Below, piece by piece: positions 9,345 to 18,457 of a stretch of DNA of 64,000 nt; within the stretch, counting starts at the first letter, position 1, and each line of letters opens with the position of its first letter. Source of the DNA: Streptomyces sp. R44 (GTDB lineage: Bacteria; Actinomycetota; Actinomycetes; Streptomycetales; Streptomycetaceae). Position numbers and translations under genes: made by a program. The stretch is from contig NZ_CP163444.1 in the NCBI RefSeq assembly GCF_041053105.1, forward strand, positions 6,076,001 to 6,140,000. Direction: 5' to 3'. Under the pieces are notes generated by a model. That model ran no database searches, had not been told where the DNA came from, and saw only the letters and a list, made by a program, of their open reading frames with translations.

Positions 9345-10139
9345 ATGTCTGAGAACATCAGCGCAGCCTCGTCCCACACGCTTCTGGAAGGGCGGCTCGG
9401 GTATCAGCTCGAGTCCGCCCTTCTGGTGCGTGCGCTGACCCACCGCTCGTACGCGTACGAGAACGGCGGTCTGCCCACCAACGAGCGCCTCGAGTTCCTC
9501 GGGGACTCCGTGCTCGGCCTGGTGGTCACGGACACGCTGTACCGCACCCACCCCGACCTGCCGGAAGGCCAGCTGGCCAAACTGCGGGCCGCGGTGGTCA
9601 ACTCGCGTGCGCTGGCGGAGGTCGGCCGCGGCCTCGAACTCGGCTCCTTCATCCGGCTCGGCCGGGGCGAAGAGGGCACGGGCGGCCGGGACAAGGCGTC
9701 CATCCTCGCCGACACCCTTGAAGCGGTGATCGGCGCGGTCTATCTCGACCAGGGCCTCGACGCGGCGTCCGAGCTGGTGCACCGGCTCTTCGACCCGCTG
9801 ATCGAGAAGTCCTCGAACCTCGGTGCCGGACTGGACTGGAAGACCAGCCTCCAGGAGCTCACCGCGGCCGAGGGTCTTGGCGTCCCGGAGTACCTCGTCT
9901 CCGAAGAGGGTCCGGACCACGAGAAGACCTTTACTGCTGCCGCCCGCGTCGGTGGTGTCTCGTACGGCACCGGCACCGGCCGCAGCAAGAAGGAAGCGGA
10001 ACAGCAGGCGGCGGAGTCCGCGTGGCGCGCGATCCGCGCGGCCGCGGACGAGCGCGCGGCGGCGGCGAAGGCCGCGGCCGACGCCGGCACGGGAGAGGTC
10101 GCCGACCCCTCTCCGACCGCCGACCGGGCCTCGGCCTGA
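9345..10139 (+). CDS. rnc: Ribonuclease III
   Basis: RNase III cleaves double-stranded RNA, maturing rRNA and controlling mRNAs; in S. coelicolor the orthologue (AbsB) affects antibiotic synthesis globally. The 264-residue protein has the signature [13 protein letters not shown] near residue 46, with the catalytic acidic residues there and in [13 protein letters not shown] (about 123-135). A dsRNA-binding domain spans about 164-230 and ends in [12 protein letters not shown]. The tail after 235 is a low-complexity Ala-rich extension. ATG 9345 has GAGAGG just upstream. It is in one operon with yceD and rpmF. Confidence 0.97.
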   Translation: MSENISAASSHTLLEGRLGYQLESALLVRALTHRSYAYENGGLPTNERLEFLGDSVLGLVVTDTLYRTHPDLPEGQLAKLRAAVVNSRALAEVGRGLELGSFIRLGRGEEGTGGRDKASILADTLEAVIGAVYLDQGLDAASELVHRLFDPLIEKSSNLGAGLDWKTSLQELTAAEGLGVPEYLVSEEGPDHEKTFTAAARVGGVSYGTGTGRSKKEAEQQAAESAWRAIRAAADERAAAAKAAADAGTGEVADPSPTADRASA

Positions 10140-10323
10140 CGACCGGCGAGCCGTCCCGGAGAGACGGGGCCACACCGGCCACCGACTGACGGCGCCCCCG
10201 CACTCCTTCAGCGGAGACCTCCCGCCCGCCCCCGCCAGGGGCGGGCGGAGCCGTTTCCGGGGGAGCGGGGCGAGCCTTCCCCGCGCGAAGGACGGGCCGT
10301 CCCGGGCGACAGGGAAGGAAGGG

Positions 10324-10422
10324 GGGCCTTCCCCGGGGGTAGGTCGGTGGGCTTTCCCGGGGGTAGGTAGGTGGGCTTTTCCGGGCGGTAGGTGGGCGGG
10401 CTTCCCCGGGCGGTAGGCTGGT
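10324..10422. repeat. Four tandem 24-25-bp repeats upstream of mutM
   Basis: Units begin at 10324, 10349, 10373 and 10398; each starts GGGC, has a TTYCC(C)GGG core and a GGTAGGYNGG tail, and differs from its neighbours at a few positions. The array fills the rnc-mutM gap and ends 69 bp before the mutM start. There is no coding potential that looks real. Confidence 0.8.
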
Positions 10423-10491
10423 TCGGCCTGTTCGGCGGACCAGGGCCGGAGCGTCCTGGGACCACCACCCGTACCCCTCCGGAGGAGTCCC

Positions 10492-11352
10492 GTGCCCGAG
10501 CTGCCCGAGGTCGAGGTCGTACGGCGCGGTCTGGAGCGCTGGGTCGCCGGACGCACCGTGACCGAGGTCGAGGTGCTGCACCCCAGGGCCGTACGGCGCC
10601 ATCCGGCGGGCGGCGAGGACTTCGCGGCCCGGCTGAAGGGGCAGCGCTTCGAGGGCGCGCGCCGGCGCGGCAAGTACCTGTGGCTGCCCCTGGCGGAGAC
10701 CGGCACCTCCGTCCTGGGCCACCTCGGCATGAGCGGTCAGCTGCTCGTGCAGCCGGAGGGAGCCCCGGACGAGAAGCACCTCCGCATCCGCGTCCGCTTC
10801 GACGACTCCGCCGGCACGGAGCTCCGTTTCGTCGACCAGCGCACCTTCGGTGGCCTCTCGCTCCACGACCAGACCCCCGACGGGCTCCCGGACGTCATCG
10901 CGCACATCGCCCGCGACCCGCTGGACCCGGCGTTCGACGACGCCGCCTTCCAGAGCGCGCTGCGGCTGCGCCGTACCACCGTCAAGCGGGCGCTGCTCGA
11001 CCAGTCGCTGATCAGCGGCGTCGGGAACATCTACGCCGACGAGGCGCTCTGGCGGTCGAAGCTGCACTACGACCGGCCGACGGCCACCCTGACCCGGCCG
11101 CGCTCGGCCGAGCTGCTCGGCCATGTCCGGGACGTGATGAACGCGGCGCTCGACGCCGGCGGCACGAGCTTCGACAGCCTGTACGTGAACGTCAACGGCG
11201 AGTCCGGCTACTTCGACCGCTCCCTCGACGCGTACGGACGAGAGGACGAGCCCTGCCGCCGCTGCGGTACGCCGATGCGGCGGCGGGCGTGGATGAACCG
11301 GTCCAGCTACTTCTGCCCGCGCTGCCAGCGCCCGCCGCGCGTCACGCCGTAG
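10492..11352 (+). CDS. mutM: Formamidopyrimidine-DNA glycosylase
   Basis: MutM removes oxidised purines such as 8-oxoguanine and nicks the abasic site. After the initiator Met the chain begins [13 protein letters not shown], giving the catalytic N-terminal Pro and Glu. The conserved lysine lies in RRGKYLWL near residue 60, a helix-two-turn-helix is around [13 protein letters not shown] (about 175), and the C-terminal zinc finger reads CRRCGTPM-x14-CPRC. The 286 residues are standard. GTG 10492 has GGAGGAG upstream. The 3' end overlaps the convergent hxlR-type gene by 11 bp. Confidence 0.96.
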   Translation: MPELPEVEVVRRGLERWVAGRTVTEVEVLHPRAVRRHPAGGEDFAARLKGQRFEGARRRGKYLWLPLAETGTSVLGHLGMSGQLLVQPEGAPDEKHLRIRVRFDDSAGTELRFVDQRTFGGLSLHDQTPDGLPDVIAHIARDPLDPAFDDAAFQSALRLRRTTVKRALLDQSLISGVGNIYADEALWRSKLHYDRPTATLTRPRSAELLGHVRDVMNAALDAGGTSFDSLYVNVNGESGYFDRSLDAYGREDEPCRRCGTPMRRRAWMNRSSYFCPRCQRPPRVTP

Positions 11353-11728
11353 GGGTCGCGGCGCGCTCCGTGTCGTAACTCTCGCGCGAGGCCAGCACCT
11401 GGTCCATCCGGCCCTCGACGAGCTGGATGAGTCCGAGGAGCCGCTCGGCGATCTCGCGGCCGAGCGGGGTGAGCCGGTAGTCGACCCGCGGCGGGTTCGT
11501 GGGCTGCGCCTCGCGGTGGACGAGGCCGTCGCGCTCCAGGGCGTGCAGGGTCTGCGACAGCATCTTCTCGCTCACGCCGTCGACCCGGCGCCGCAGCTCG
11601 TTGAAGCGGAACGTCCCTTCGTGCAGGGCGCTCAGGGTCAGGCTGCCCCAGCGGCCCGTCACGTGCTCCAGCGTGCCGCGCGAGGGACAGGCGCGCGCGA
11701 ACACGTCGTAGGCGAGGTCGTCAGTCAT
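11342..11728 (-). CDS. HxlR-family winged-helix transcriptional regulator
   Basis: A 128-residue MarR/HxlR-type regulator. After a single cysteine ([16 protein letters not shown], residues 14-29) comes the winged-helix core [20 protein letters not shown], in which the recognition helix holds SEKMLSQTL, and the wing VDYRLTPLG. The N-terminal Cys is the redox- or electrophile-sensing residue in several HxlR relatives. It is divergent from the flavodoxin-fold oxidoreductase at 11852, the arrangement usually seen when HxlR represses a neighbouring quinone or electrophile-detoxifying enzyme; that link is inference. It overlaps mutM by 11 bp at the 3' ends. Confidence 0.9.
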   Translation of the reverse strand: MTDDLAYDVFARACPSRGTLEHVTGRWGSLTLSALHEGTFRFNELRRRVDGVSEKMLSQTLHALERDGLVHREAQPTNPPRVDYRLTPLGREIAERLLGLIQLVEGRMDQVLASRESYDTERAATPTA

Positions 11729-11783
11729 GCCTCCACGTTACTCCCGCACAGCGCTTACCGCCATGAGGGCGCTACCCATCTGC

Positions 11784-11812
11784 TTGCGCTTTCCAAAAGT
11801 TAGTGCTCTACT
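11784..11812 (+). promoter_or_regulatory. Candidate promoter of the flavodoxin-fold oxidoreductase gene
   Basis: TTGCGC (11784-11789) and TCTACT (11807-11812) are separated by 17 bp in the divergent hxlR/oxidoreductase gap. The spacer contains CTTTCCAAAAGTTAG, an AT-rich stretch where an HxlR dimer could bind. The -10 match is only fair. Confidence 0.4.
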
Positions 11813-11851
11813 TCTGGTCATCACCCCGAACGCCTCTTCGAGGAGCCTTTT

Positions 11852-12436
11852 GTGACCACCCCCGTCGTCTCCATCGCCTACCACTCCGGCTACGGCCACA
11901 CCACGGTCATCGCCGAGGCCGTCCGTGCCGGCGCCGCCGACGCGGGCGCCACCGTCCACCTGATCAAGGTCGACGAGATCACCGACGCCGAGTGGGAGCT
12001 GCTCGACGCCTCCGACGCGATCGTCTTCGGCTCCCCGACCTACATGGGCACCGCCTCCGGCGCCTTCCATCAGTTCGCCGAGGCCACCTCGAAGCGCTGG
12101 TTCACCGACGCCTGGCTGGACAAGCTCGCCGCCGGCTTCACCAACTCCGGCTCCAAGAGCGGCGACAAGGGGCACACCCTCCAGTACTTCCAGACCCTCG
12201 CCGGCCAGCACGGCATGAACTGGATCAACCTCGGCCTGAAGCCCGGCTGGAACACCAGCGAGGCCTCCGAGAACGACCTCAACCGCCTCGGCTTCTTCTC
12301 CGGCGCCGGCGCCCAGACCCACAACGACCTCGGCCCGGAGGGCGTCCACAAGGCCGACATCGCCACCGCCGAGCACCTCGGCCGCCGCGTCGCCCTGACG
12401 GCCCGCACCTTCGCGGCCGGCAAGGCCGCCGCCTGA
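11852..12436 (+). CDS. Flavodoxin-fold NAD(P)H-dependent oxidoreductase, WrbA-like
   Basis: A 194-residue flavodoxin-like protein close in length to WrbA-type NAD(P)H:quinone oxidoreductases. The FMN phosphate loop is SIAYHSGYGHTTVIAE (residues 5-20), and the isoalloxazine loops are FGSPTYMGTASG (about 57-68) and NSGSKSGDKGHTL (about 97-109). It probably reduces quinones by two electrons, avoiding semiquinones. It is divergent from an HxlR regulator that may control it. A strong hairpin follows 14 bp after the stop. Confidence 0.88.
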   Translation: MTTPVVSIAYHSGYGHTTVIAEAVRAGAADAGATVHLIKVDEITDAEWELLDASDAIVFGSPTYMGTASGAFHQFAEATSKRWFTDAWLDKLAAGFTNSGSKSGDKGHTLQYFQTLAGQHGMNWINLGLKPGWNTSEASENDLNRLGFFSGAGAQTHNDLGPEGVHKADIATAEHLGRRVALTARTFAAGKAAA

Positions 12437-12450
12437 CCTCCACGCACACG

Positions 12451-12486
12451 AAAGGGCCCCGTCACCTCAGGGTGACGGGGCCCTTT
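12451..12486. terminator. Bidirectional hairpin terminator
   Basis: A perfect 16-bp stem (AAAGGGCCCCGTCACC and its complement) with a TCAG loop and A/T runs at both ends. It serves the oxidoreductase gene and the convergent CAP-domain gene. Confidence 0.88.
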
Positions 12487-12499
12487 CCGGGTCGGTGGC

Positions 12500-13408
12500 T
12501 CAGTAGCCGAAGTCCTGCGTCCACCAGGGGCCGCCGTCGCCGAAGACGACGCCCACGCCCAGGGTGGTGAAGTCGCAGTTCAGGATGTTGGCGCGGTGGC
12601 CGTCGCTGTTCATCCAGGACGCCATCACCGCCGCCGCGTCCACCTGGCCGCGGGCGATGTTCTCGCCGCCCATGCCGGTGACGCCCGCCTGCTCCGCCCG
12701 GGCCCACGGGGTGTCGCCGTCCGGGTCCGTGTGGTCGAAGAAGCCGCGCGCCGCCATGTCCGCGCTGAACGCGCCGGCCAGCGCCGAGAGCTTCGCGTCC
12801 ATGCGGACCGGGGTGCAGCCCACCTTGGCGCGTTCGGCGTTGACCAGGCGCACGACCTCGGCCTCGGCGGCGTCGCCCCGGTCGGCGGTGGAGGTGACCG
12901 TGGTCGTCCGGGTCGGTGCGGGCGTCGTCGGGTCCGGCTTCGGCGCGGGCGCCTTCGTCGTGGGGACGGCCGCGATCTTCGTCGGCACCGGCTTCGCCGT
13001 GGGCGTCTTCGACTTCGTCGGGGTCGGCTTCGGCTTCGGCGTCGCCTTCGGGCTCGGCTTCCTGGACGGCGTCGCCGAGGGGGAGGGGGCGGTGCGGGCC
13101 TTGTCGCCGCTCGCCTCCGTGCCCGTGCCGGTCGGAGTCCGGGTGGCCCCGCCCTGCGTCGTCAGCTCCGGGGCCTGCCGGGACTGGACCTGGCGCTCGC
13201 TCGTGCCGGCGCTGCCGACGGTGAACGTGTCGCCGCCGGGAAGCAGGCCCGAGGCGACGGCGACGGCGCCGACCGCGACCGCCGCGGAGGCGCCGAGCAG
13301 GCCGTTGCGCACCGGCCGACGGCGGCGGGCACCCCGGTTCGGGCGGCCCGCACCGGCCGCGTAGTCTTCTGCGGCGGGTGCGGCGCCGGAGCGACGGTGG
13401 CGTCCCAT
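12500..13408 (-). CDS. Secreted CAP-domain (SCP/PR-1-like) protein
   Basis: A 302-residue exported protein. A basic N-terminus is followed by one hydrophobic segment (NGLLGASAAVAVGAVAVASG, about 38-57) acting as signal anchor. A long Pro-Thr-Lys-Ala linker (about 75-175) of cell-wall-spanning type comes next, then a C-terminal CAP domain of about 125 residues. CAP hallmarks are VNAERAKVGC, FFDHTDPDG, GENIARG and the helix SWMNSDGHRANILNCDFTTLG. Family members often bind lipids or polymers; catalytic activity is uncertain. The start at 13408 (MGRHRRSG) has AGGAAG upstream; the open frame extends further but lacks similarity. Confidence 0.88.
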   Translation of the reverse strand: MGRHRRSGAAPAAEDYAAGAGRPNRGARRRRPVRNGLLGASAAVAVGAVAVASGLLPGGDTFTVGSAGTSERQVQSRQAPELTTQGGATRTPTGTGTEASGDKARTAPSPSATPSRKPSPKATPKPKPTPTKSKTPTAKPVPTKIAAVPTTKAPAPKPDPTTPAPTRTTTVTSTADRGDAAEAEVVRLVNAERAKVGCTPVRMDAKLSALAGAFSADMAARGFFDHTDPDGDTPWARAEQAGVTGMGGENIARGQVDAAAVMASWMNSDGHRANILNCDFTTLGVGVVFGDGGPWWTQDFGY

Positions 13409-13610
13409 CTGCTCTGCCTTCCTCTGCTGGTCTTCGCGGTGCTTCGCCGGTTCTTTGCCGGGCTTTGCTGATCTTTGCTGTCGGTACCGTTCCGGATCGA
13501 CAGTCGAACGGCACGCCCTCGAACGGGTGAGGCGTGTTCGGTCGGGACTGTACGCCATGAGAAGCAGGGGCGATGTGCTCATCTGGCAATCCGCCCGTTA
13601 GCGTGCAGCC

Positions 13611-13892
13611 ATGAGCGACGACGTACGGATGACCGCCTGGGTGCGCGGCCGGGTGCAGGGAGTTGGCTTCCGCTGGTTCACCAGGGCAAACGCCTTGGAG
13701 ATCGGCGGCCTGGTGGGCTTCGCCCTGAACCTCGACGACGGCAGGGTGCAGGTCGTGGCCGAGGGGCCGCGTGAGAATTGCCACCGTCTGCTCGACTGGC
13801 TCCAGTCCGCCGACACACCCGGACGTGTGGACGGCGTGACTGAGATCTGGGACACCCCGCGCGGCGGCTACGACAGCTTCGCCATCCGCTGA
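13611..13892 (+). CDS. acyP: Acylphosphatase
   Basis: A 93-residue acylphosphatase, hydrolysing carboxyl-phosphate bonds of small acylphosphates. The signature [16 protein letters not shown] (residues 15-30) provides the phosphate loop with its catalytic Arg, and the catalytic Asn lies in [13 protein letters not shown] (about 36-48). It is a single-gene unit, divergent from the CAP gene. From memory it sits upstream of smc in other streptomycetes as well. Confidence 0.95.
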   Translation: MSDDVRMTAWVRGRVQGVGFRWFTRANALEIGGLVGFALNLDDGRVQVVAEGPRENCHRLLDWLQSADTPGRVDGVTEIWDTPRGGYDSFAIR

Positions 13893-14281
13893 CGATCACG
13901 CTCCGGAACCCCGCCCGGTGACCCAGAGCGGCACCGGGCGGACGCGCGGTAACAGGGGCGTGACCAGCGAACCGCCTGATGGTTGCCAAGTCGCGCCGGT
14001 CGTGCAAGGCTGCCCGGTAAGGATGATCGCGACGCCCCCGAGGCACCGAGTTCGAAGGCCCCGCCGCCCGCTGAGCGGCCGTGGACTCCTCGGTAGCCCT
14101 TCAAACGGGGCGTGATCGTGTTGACCGTCAAACTTTTTGGTGAGACGCTGGAATCCCCGCGCACCTTAGCTGTTTGGCAGTGGAACCGGCACGACAAGCA
14201 GTACTGCCGAGCACCGCGGGTGCGAATCCCTCACGACCCACACCGCTTCGGTCGGTCACTCATTGTGGAGGACCATCCATC
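13893..14281. other. 389-bp gene-free region, possible structured leader
   Basis: No convincing gene is present. A perfect small inverted repeat TTGAC-C-GTCAA lies at 14121-14131, followed by a run of T. Further on, CGGCA (about 14187-14191) can pair with TGCCG (about 14205-14209). GGGTGCGAATCCC at 14218-14230 looks like a tRNA T-arm but lacks a matching acceptor stem. The region immediately precedes the small gene at 14282 and could be its 5' untranslated region. Confidence 0.35.
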
Positions 14282-14500
14282 ATGGCAAAGGCGCTTCTCG
14301 GTTACGTCGGCGGCTCCGACCCGCGACTCCTCGCCGAGATGCGACGGCTCCAGCAGCGCGTCCAGGACCTCGAATCCGAGCTGGTACGGATCCAGTCCGA
14401 GAACGACACGCTCGCCGCTGCCGCCGCTCAGCACAAGGGAGAGTCGCTGCTGAACAGCATCGACCTCGACGTACCCCAGGCAGAGCCTGCGCTCACCTGA
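14282..14500 (+). CDS. Small conserved hypothetical protein upstream of smc
   Basis: A 72-residue protein starting MAKALLGYVGGSDPRLLAEM, followed by a short coiled coil (RRLQQRVQDLESELVRIQSEND, residues about 20-41). GTGGAGGA at 14265-14272 is a good ribosome-binding site for ATG 14282, and codon third positions are GC-rich as in real genes here. I know the family only as a conserved streptomycete protein of unknown function. The short leucine-zipper-like helix suggests a dimeric adaptor. It is 232 bp upstream of smc and on the same strand. Confidence 0.82.
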   Translation: MAKALLGYVGGSDPRLLAEMRRLQQRVQDLESELVRIQSENDTLAAAAAQHKGESLLNSIDLDVPQAEPALT

Positions 14501-14732
14501 CAACCCAGCCCCCAGGGGCCAGGTGGAAAGCATTCTCGTCGGCGCAGCCGGACACCCACACAGCTGATCGTGCGGAACGACGCACGTGCACGACAGCTGG
14601 ACATGCAAGGGGCGCCTCGGCGTCCCTTCTTTCTTTCACCCGCTGTTTCCCCCGCGTACCACCCCTCCTCATCCGAGGATCTGCCCCACGCGATCGCGGG
14701 CGAAACGCACGCGCCCCGGTAGAGTCCCCGGG

Positions 14733-17700
14733 GTGCACCTCAAGGCCCTGACGCTCCGCGGATTCAAGTCGTTCGCCTCGGCCACCACGCTGCGGTTCGA
14801 GCCGGGAATCACCTGTGTCGTGGGCCCCAACGGTTCGGGCAAGTCCAACGTGGTGGACGCCCTGTCCTGGGTCATGGGCGAGCAGGGCGCCAAGTCGCTG
14901 CGCGGCGGCAAGATGGAGGACGTCATCTTCGCCGGCACGACCGGGCGCCCTCCGCTCGGCCGCGCCGAGGTCTCGCTGACCATCGACAACTCCGACGGCG
15001 CGCTGCCCATCGACTACGCCGAGGTCACCCTCACCCGGATCATGTTCCGCGGCGGCAGCAGCGAGTACCAGATCAACGGCGACACCTGCCGGCTGCTCGA
15101 CTTCCAGGACCTGCTCTCCGACTCCGGCATCGGCCGCGAGATGCACGTCATCGTCGGACAGGGGCAGCTCGACTCCGTGCTGCACGCCGACCCGATGGGC
15201 CGCCGCGCCTTCATCGAGGAGGCCGCCGGCGTCCTCAAGCACCGCAAGCGGAAAGAGAAGGCGCTGCGGAAGCTGGACGCGATGCAGGCCAACCTCGCGC
15301 GCGTGCAGGACCTCACCGACGAGCTCCGCCGTCAGCTCAAGCCGCTGGGCCGGCAGGCCGCCGTCGCCCGCCGCGCCGTCGTCATCCAGGCAGACCTGCG
15401 CGACGCCCGGCTCCGCCTCCTCGCCGACGACCTCGTCCGCCTCCAGCAGGCGCTGACCGCCGAGGTCGCCGACGAGGCGGCCCTGCTCGCCCGCAAGGAG
15501 GCCACCGAGGCCGAGCTGCGCGCCGCCCTCGCCACGGAGGCCGAGCTCGAAGCGGAGGCCCGCACCCTGGTGCCCCGCCTGGAACGCGCGCAGCAGAACT
15601 GGTACGCCCTCTCCCAGCTCGCCGAACGCGTCCGCGGCACCATCTCCCTGGCCGACGCGCGCGTGAAGAGCGCCACCACCGCACCCGCCGAGGAGCGCCG
15701 CGGCCGCGACCCGGAGGACCTGGAGCGGGAGGCCGCCCGCGTCCGCGAGCAGGAGGCCGAGCTCGAAGCCGCCCTGGAGGCCGCCGAGCGCGCCCTGGAG
15801 GACACCGTCGCCCACCGCGCGGAGCTGGAGCGGAGCCTCGCGGCCGAGGAGCGCCGCCTCAAGGACCTCGCCCGCGCCGGCGCCGACCGCCGCGAGGGCC
15901 TCGCCCGGCTCCACGGCCAGGTCAACGCCGCCCGCTCGCGCGCCGCCTCCGCCCAGGCCGAGATCGACCGGCTCGCCGCCGCCCGCGACGAGGCCGCGGA
16001 GCGCGCGGCAGCCGCCCAGGAGGAGTACGAACAGCTCAGGGCCGAGGTCGACGGCCTCGACGCGGAGGACACCGAGCACGGCGAGCGGTACGAGGCCGCC
16101 CGCCGCGAACTCGCGGACGCCGAGGCCGCGCTGAGCGCCGCCCGCGAGGCCGCCGCCACCGCCGAACGCCGCCGCGCCGCCACCCGTGCCCGGCACGACA
16201 CCCTCGCCCTCGGGCTCCGCCGCAAGGACGGCACGGGCGCCCTGCTCTCCGCCGGGCTCACCGGACTCCTCGGCCCGGCGGCCGAACTCCTCACCGTCAC
16301 CCCGGGATACGAGATCCCCGTCGCCGCCGCCCTCGGCGCGGCCGCCGACGCGCTCGCCGCCGAAGGTCCCTCCGCCGCCGCCGAGGCCCTGCGCCTGCTG
16401 CGCAAGCAGGACGCGGGCCGGGCCACCCTGATCCTGGCCGGAGCCCCCGAGCCGCGGCCCGCGGTGCCGGCCGACGGACACCCGTACGCCGCCGACCTGG
16501 TCCACGGGCCCGACGAACTCCTGGCCGCCGTCCGCCGGTTGCTCGCGGGGACGGTGGTCGTCGGCGACCTGGACGAAGCCGCCGAACTGGTCAGGACCCG
16601 GCCCGAGCTGACCGCCGTCACCGCCGAAGGGGACCTGCTCGGGGCGCACTTCGCGCAAGGAGGCTCGGCCGGCGCGCCCAGCCTCCTCGAAGTCCAGGCC
16701 TCGGTCGCCGAAGCGGCCGCCGAGCTCGACGAACTGGCCGTACGGTGCGAGGAGTTCGCCGCCGCACAGGCCCAGGCAACCGAGCGGCGGCGCCACGCGG
16801 GGGCGCTCGTCGAGGAGCTCGACGCCCGCCGCCGCGCCGGTGAGCGCGAGCGGTCCGCCGTCGCCCAGAAGCTCGGACGGCTCGCCGGGCAGGCCAGGGG
16901 AGCGGCCGGGGAGGCCGAGCGGACCGCGGCGGCCGCCGCCCGCGCCCAGGAGGCCCTGGAGAAGGCCACCGCGGAAGCCGAGGAACTCGCCGAACGGCTC
17001 CTCGTGGCGGAGGAGATGCCGGCCGAGGACGAGCCCGACACCTCGGTGCGCGACCGGCTCGCGATCGACGGCTCCAACGCGCGCCAGACCGAGATGGAGG
17101 CGCGGCTCCAGGTCCGTACCCACGAGGAGCGGGTCAAGGCTCTCGCCGGACGCGCCGACTCGCTCGACCGGGCCGCCCGCGCCGAACGGGAGGCACGCGC
17201 GCGTGCCGAGCAGCGCCGGGCCCGGCTGCGCCACGAGGAGCGCGTCGCCGGCGCGGTCGCCGCCGGTGCCCGCGCCCTGCTCGCCCATGTCGAGGTGTCC
17301 CTGGTCCGCGCCGAGCGGGAACGGGTGGTGGCCGAGGCGGCGAGGGCCGACCGGGAGCAGGGCCTGACGGCCGCCCGGGCCCGGGGCCGGGACCTCAAGG
17401 CCGAGCTCGACAAGCTGACCGACTCGGTGCACCGGGGCGAGGTGCTCGGCGCCGAGAAGCGGCTGCGGATCGAGCAGCTGGAGGCGAAGGCCCTGGAGGA
17501 GTTCGGCGTGGAGGCGACCGCGCTGGTCGCCGAGTACGGCCCGGACCAGCCCGTGCCTCCGTCGCCGGCCGCGGAGGGGGATCCGGAGGAGGCGTCCGAC
17601 GCCCGCCCGCGGCCGTTCGTCCGTTCGGAGCAGGAGAAGCGGCTGAAGGCCGCCGAACGGGCGTACCACCAGCTCGGCAAGGTCAACCCGCTGGCCCTGG

Positions 17701-18266
17701 AGGAGTTCGCGGCCCTGGAGGAGCGGCACCGCTTCCTCTCGGAGCAGCTGGAGGACCTGAAGAAGACCCGTACGGACCTGCTTCAGGTCGTGAAGGAGGT
17801 CGACCTGCGCGTCGAGCAGGTCTTCACCGAGGCGTACCGGGACACCGCGCGCGAGTTCGAGGGCGTCTTCTCGCGGCTCTTCCCGGGCGGCGAGGGCCGT
17901 CTGGTCCTCACCGACCCGGAGAACATGCTCACCACCGGCGTCGAGGTGGAGGCCCGCCCGCCGGGCAAGAAGGTCAAGCGCCTCTCGCTGCTGTCGGGAG
18001 GGGAGCGCTCGCTGACCGCCGTGGCGCTGCTCGTCTCGATCTTCAAGGCCAGGCCCAGCCCGTTCTACGTGATGGACGAGGTCGAGGCGGCGCTCGACGA
18101 CACCAACCTCCAGCGGCTGATCCGGATCATGCGGGAGCTCCAGGAGTCCTCGCAGCTGATCGTGATCACGCACCAGAAGCGGACGATGGAGGTCGCGGAC
18201 GCGCTGTACGGCGTGTCCATGCAGGGCGACGGCGTCTCCAAGGTGATCAGCCAGCGACTCCGCTGA
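14733..18266 (+). CDS. smc: Chromosome segregation protein SMC
   Basis: SMC is the ATPase core of bacterial condensin, which compacts and segregates chromosomes with ScpA and ScpB (not in this window). The 1177 residues show Walker A GPNGSGKSNVVDALSW near residue 31 and two long coiled-coil arms (about 165-500 and 665-1010). The flexible hinge (about 505-660) starts at GALLSAGLTGLLG. The C-terminal head has the ABC signature LSLLSGGERSLTAVAL (about 1083) and Walker B FYVMDEVEAALDD (about 1110). GTG 14733 was selected because it directly precedes the universal HLKALTLRGFKSF start. The gene is probably expressed on its own. Confidence 0.97.
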   Translation: MHLKALTLRGFKSFASATTLRFEPGITCVVGPNGSGKSNVVDALSWVMGEQGAKSLRGGKMEDVIFAGTTGRPPLGRAEVSLTIDNSDGALPIDYAEVTLTRIMFRGGSSEYQINGDTCRLLDFQDLLSDSGIGREMHVIVGQGQLDSVLHADPMGRRAFIEEAAGVLKHRKRKEKALRKLDAMQANLARVQDLTDELRRQLKPLGRQAAVARRAVVIQADLRDARLRLLADDLVRLQQALTAEVADEAALLARKEATEAELRAALATEAELEAEARTLVPRLERAQQNWYALSQLAERVRGTISLADARVKSATTAPAEERRGRDPEDLEREAARVREQEAELEAALEAAERALEDTVAHRAELERSLAAEERRLKDLARAGADRREGLARLHGQVNAARSRAASAQAEIDRLAAARDEAAERAAAAQEEYEQLRAEVDGLDAEDTEHGERYEAARRELADAEAALSAAREAAATAERRRAATRARHDTLALGLRRKDGTGALLSAGLTGLLGPAAELLTVTPGYEIPVAAALGAAADALAAEGPSAAAEALRLLRKQDAGRATLILAGAPEPRPAVPADGHPYAADLVHGPDELLAAVRRLLAGTVVVGDLDEAAELVRTRPELTAVTAEGDLLGAHFAQGGSAGAPSLLEVQASVAEAAAELDELAVRCEEFAAAQAQATERRRHAGALVEELDARRRAGERERSAVAQKLGRLAGQARGAAGEAERTAAAAARAQEALEKATAEAEELAERLLVAEEMPAEDEPDTSVRDRLAIDGSNARQTEMEARLQVRTHEERVKALAGRADSLDRAARAEREARARAEQRRARLRHEERVAGAVAAGARALLAHVEVSLVRAERERVVAEAARADREQGLTAARARGRDLKAELDKLTDSVHRGEVLGAEKRLRIEQLEAKALEEFGVEATALVAEYGPDQPVPPSPAAEGDPEEASDARPRPFVRSEQEKRLKAAERAYHQLGKVNPLALEEFAALEERHRFLSEQLEDLKKTRTDLLQVVKEVDLRVEQVFTEAYRDTAREFEGVFSRLFPGGEGRLVLTDPENMLTTGVEVEARPPGKKVKRLSLLSGGERSLTAVALLVSIFKARPSPFYVMDEVEAALDDTNLQRLIRIMRELQESSQLIVITHQKRTMEVADALYGVSMQGDGVSKVISQRLR

Positions 18267-18344
18267 GGCTCGGAGAGCACCGCTCGTTCAATATGTGAAC
18301 TCAAGCGGCCTCGCCGTGCTCATAAAGTCACACGACATCGGCTA

Positions 18345-18384
18345 TTGACTTCGAAACTTGAAGGCATAGTCTCTGCAACGTTGC
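18345..18384 (+). promoter_or_regulatory. Candidate glcP promoter with overlapping palindromic operator
   Basis: TTGACT (18345-18350) and TAGTCT (18367-18372), 16 bp apart, form a plausible sigma-HrdB promoter. The perfect palindrome GCAACGTTGC (18375-18384) would sit at the transcription start, where a LacI- or ROK-type repressor could block initiation. The patch is AT-rich compared with its surroundings. Confidence 0.55.
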
Positions 18385-18457
18385 TTTTACCTTCACGTGG
18401 TGGGCGGCGTGAAGTTGTGCGCCACTGGAAGGGCTTGCCCCCCACCGAGGAGTCCAT

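Noticed and set aside
7005..10730. A 1241-codon open frame on the minus strand across coaD to mutM
   Set aside because: It spans at least six well-supported plus-strand genes, has biased composition and no recognisable domain.
14112..14260. Possible tRNA or cobalamin riboswitch in the region before smc
   Set aside because: GGGTGCGAATCCC resembles a T-arm, and GGTGAGA plus GAATCC resemble cobalamin riboswitch pieces, but there is no acceptor stem, no seven-base anticodon loop, and no downstream AGTCAGGAGACC-like box.
14493..18173. A 1226-codon open frame on the minus strand opposite smc
   Set aside because: It is the mirror of smc; high GC makes the antisense frame lack stops. Its predicted product is Gly/Leu-rich with no domains.
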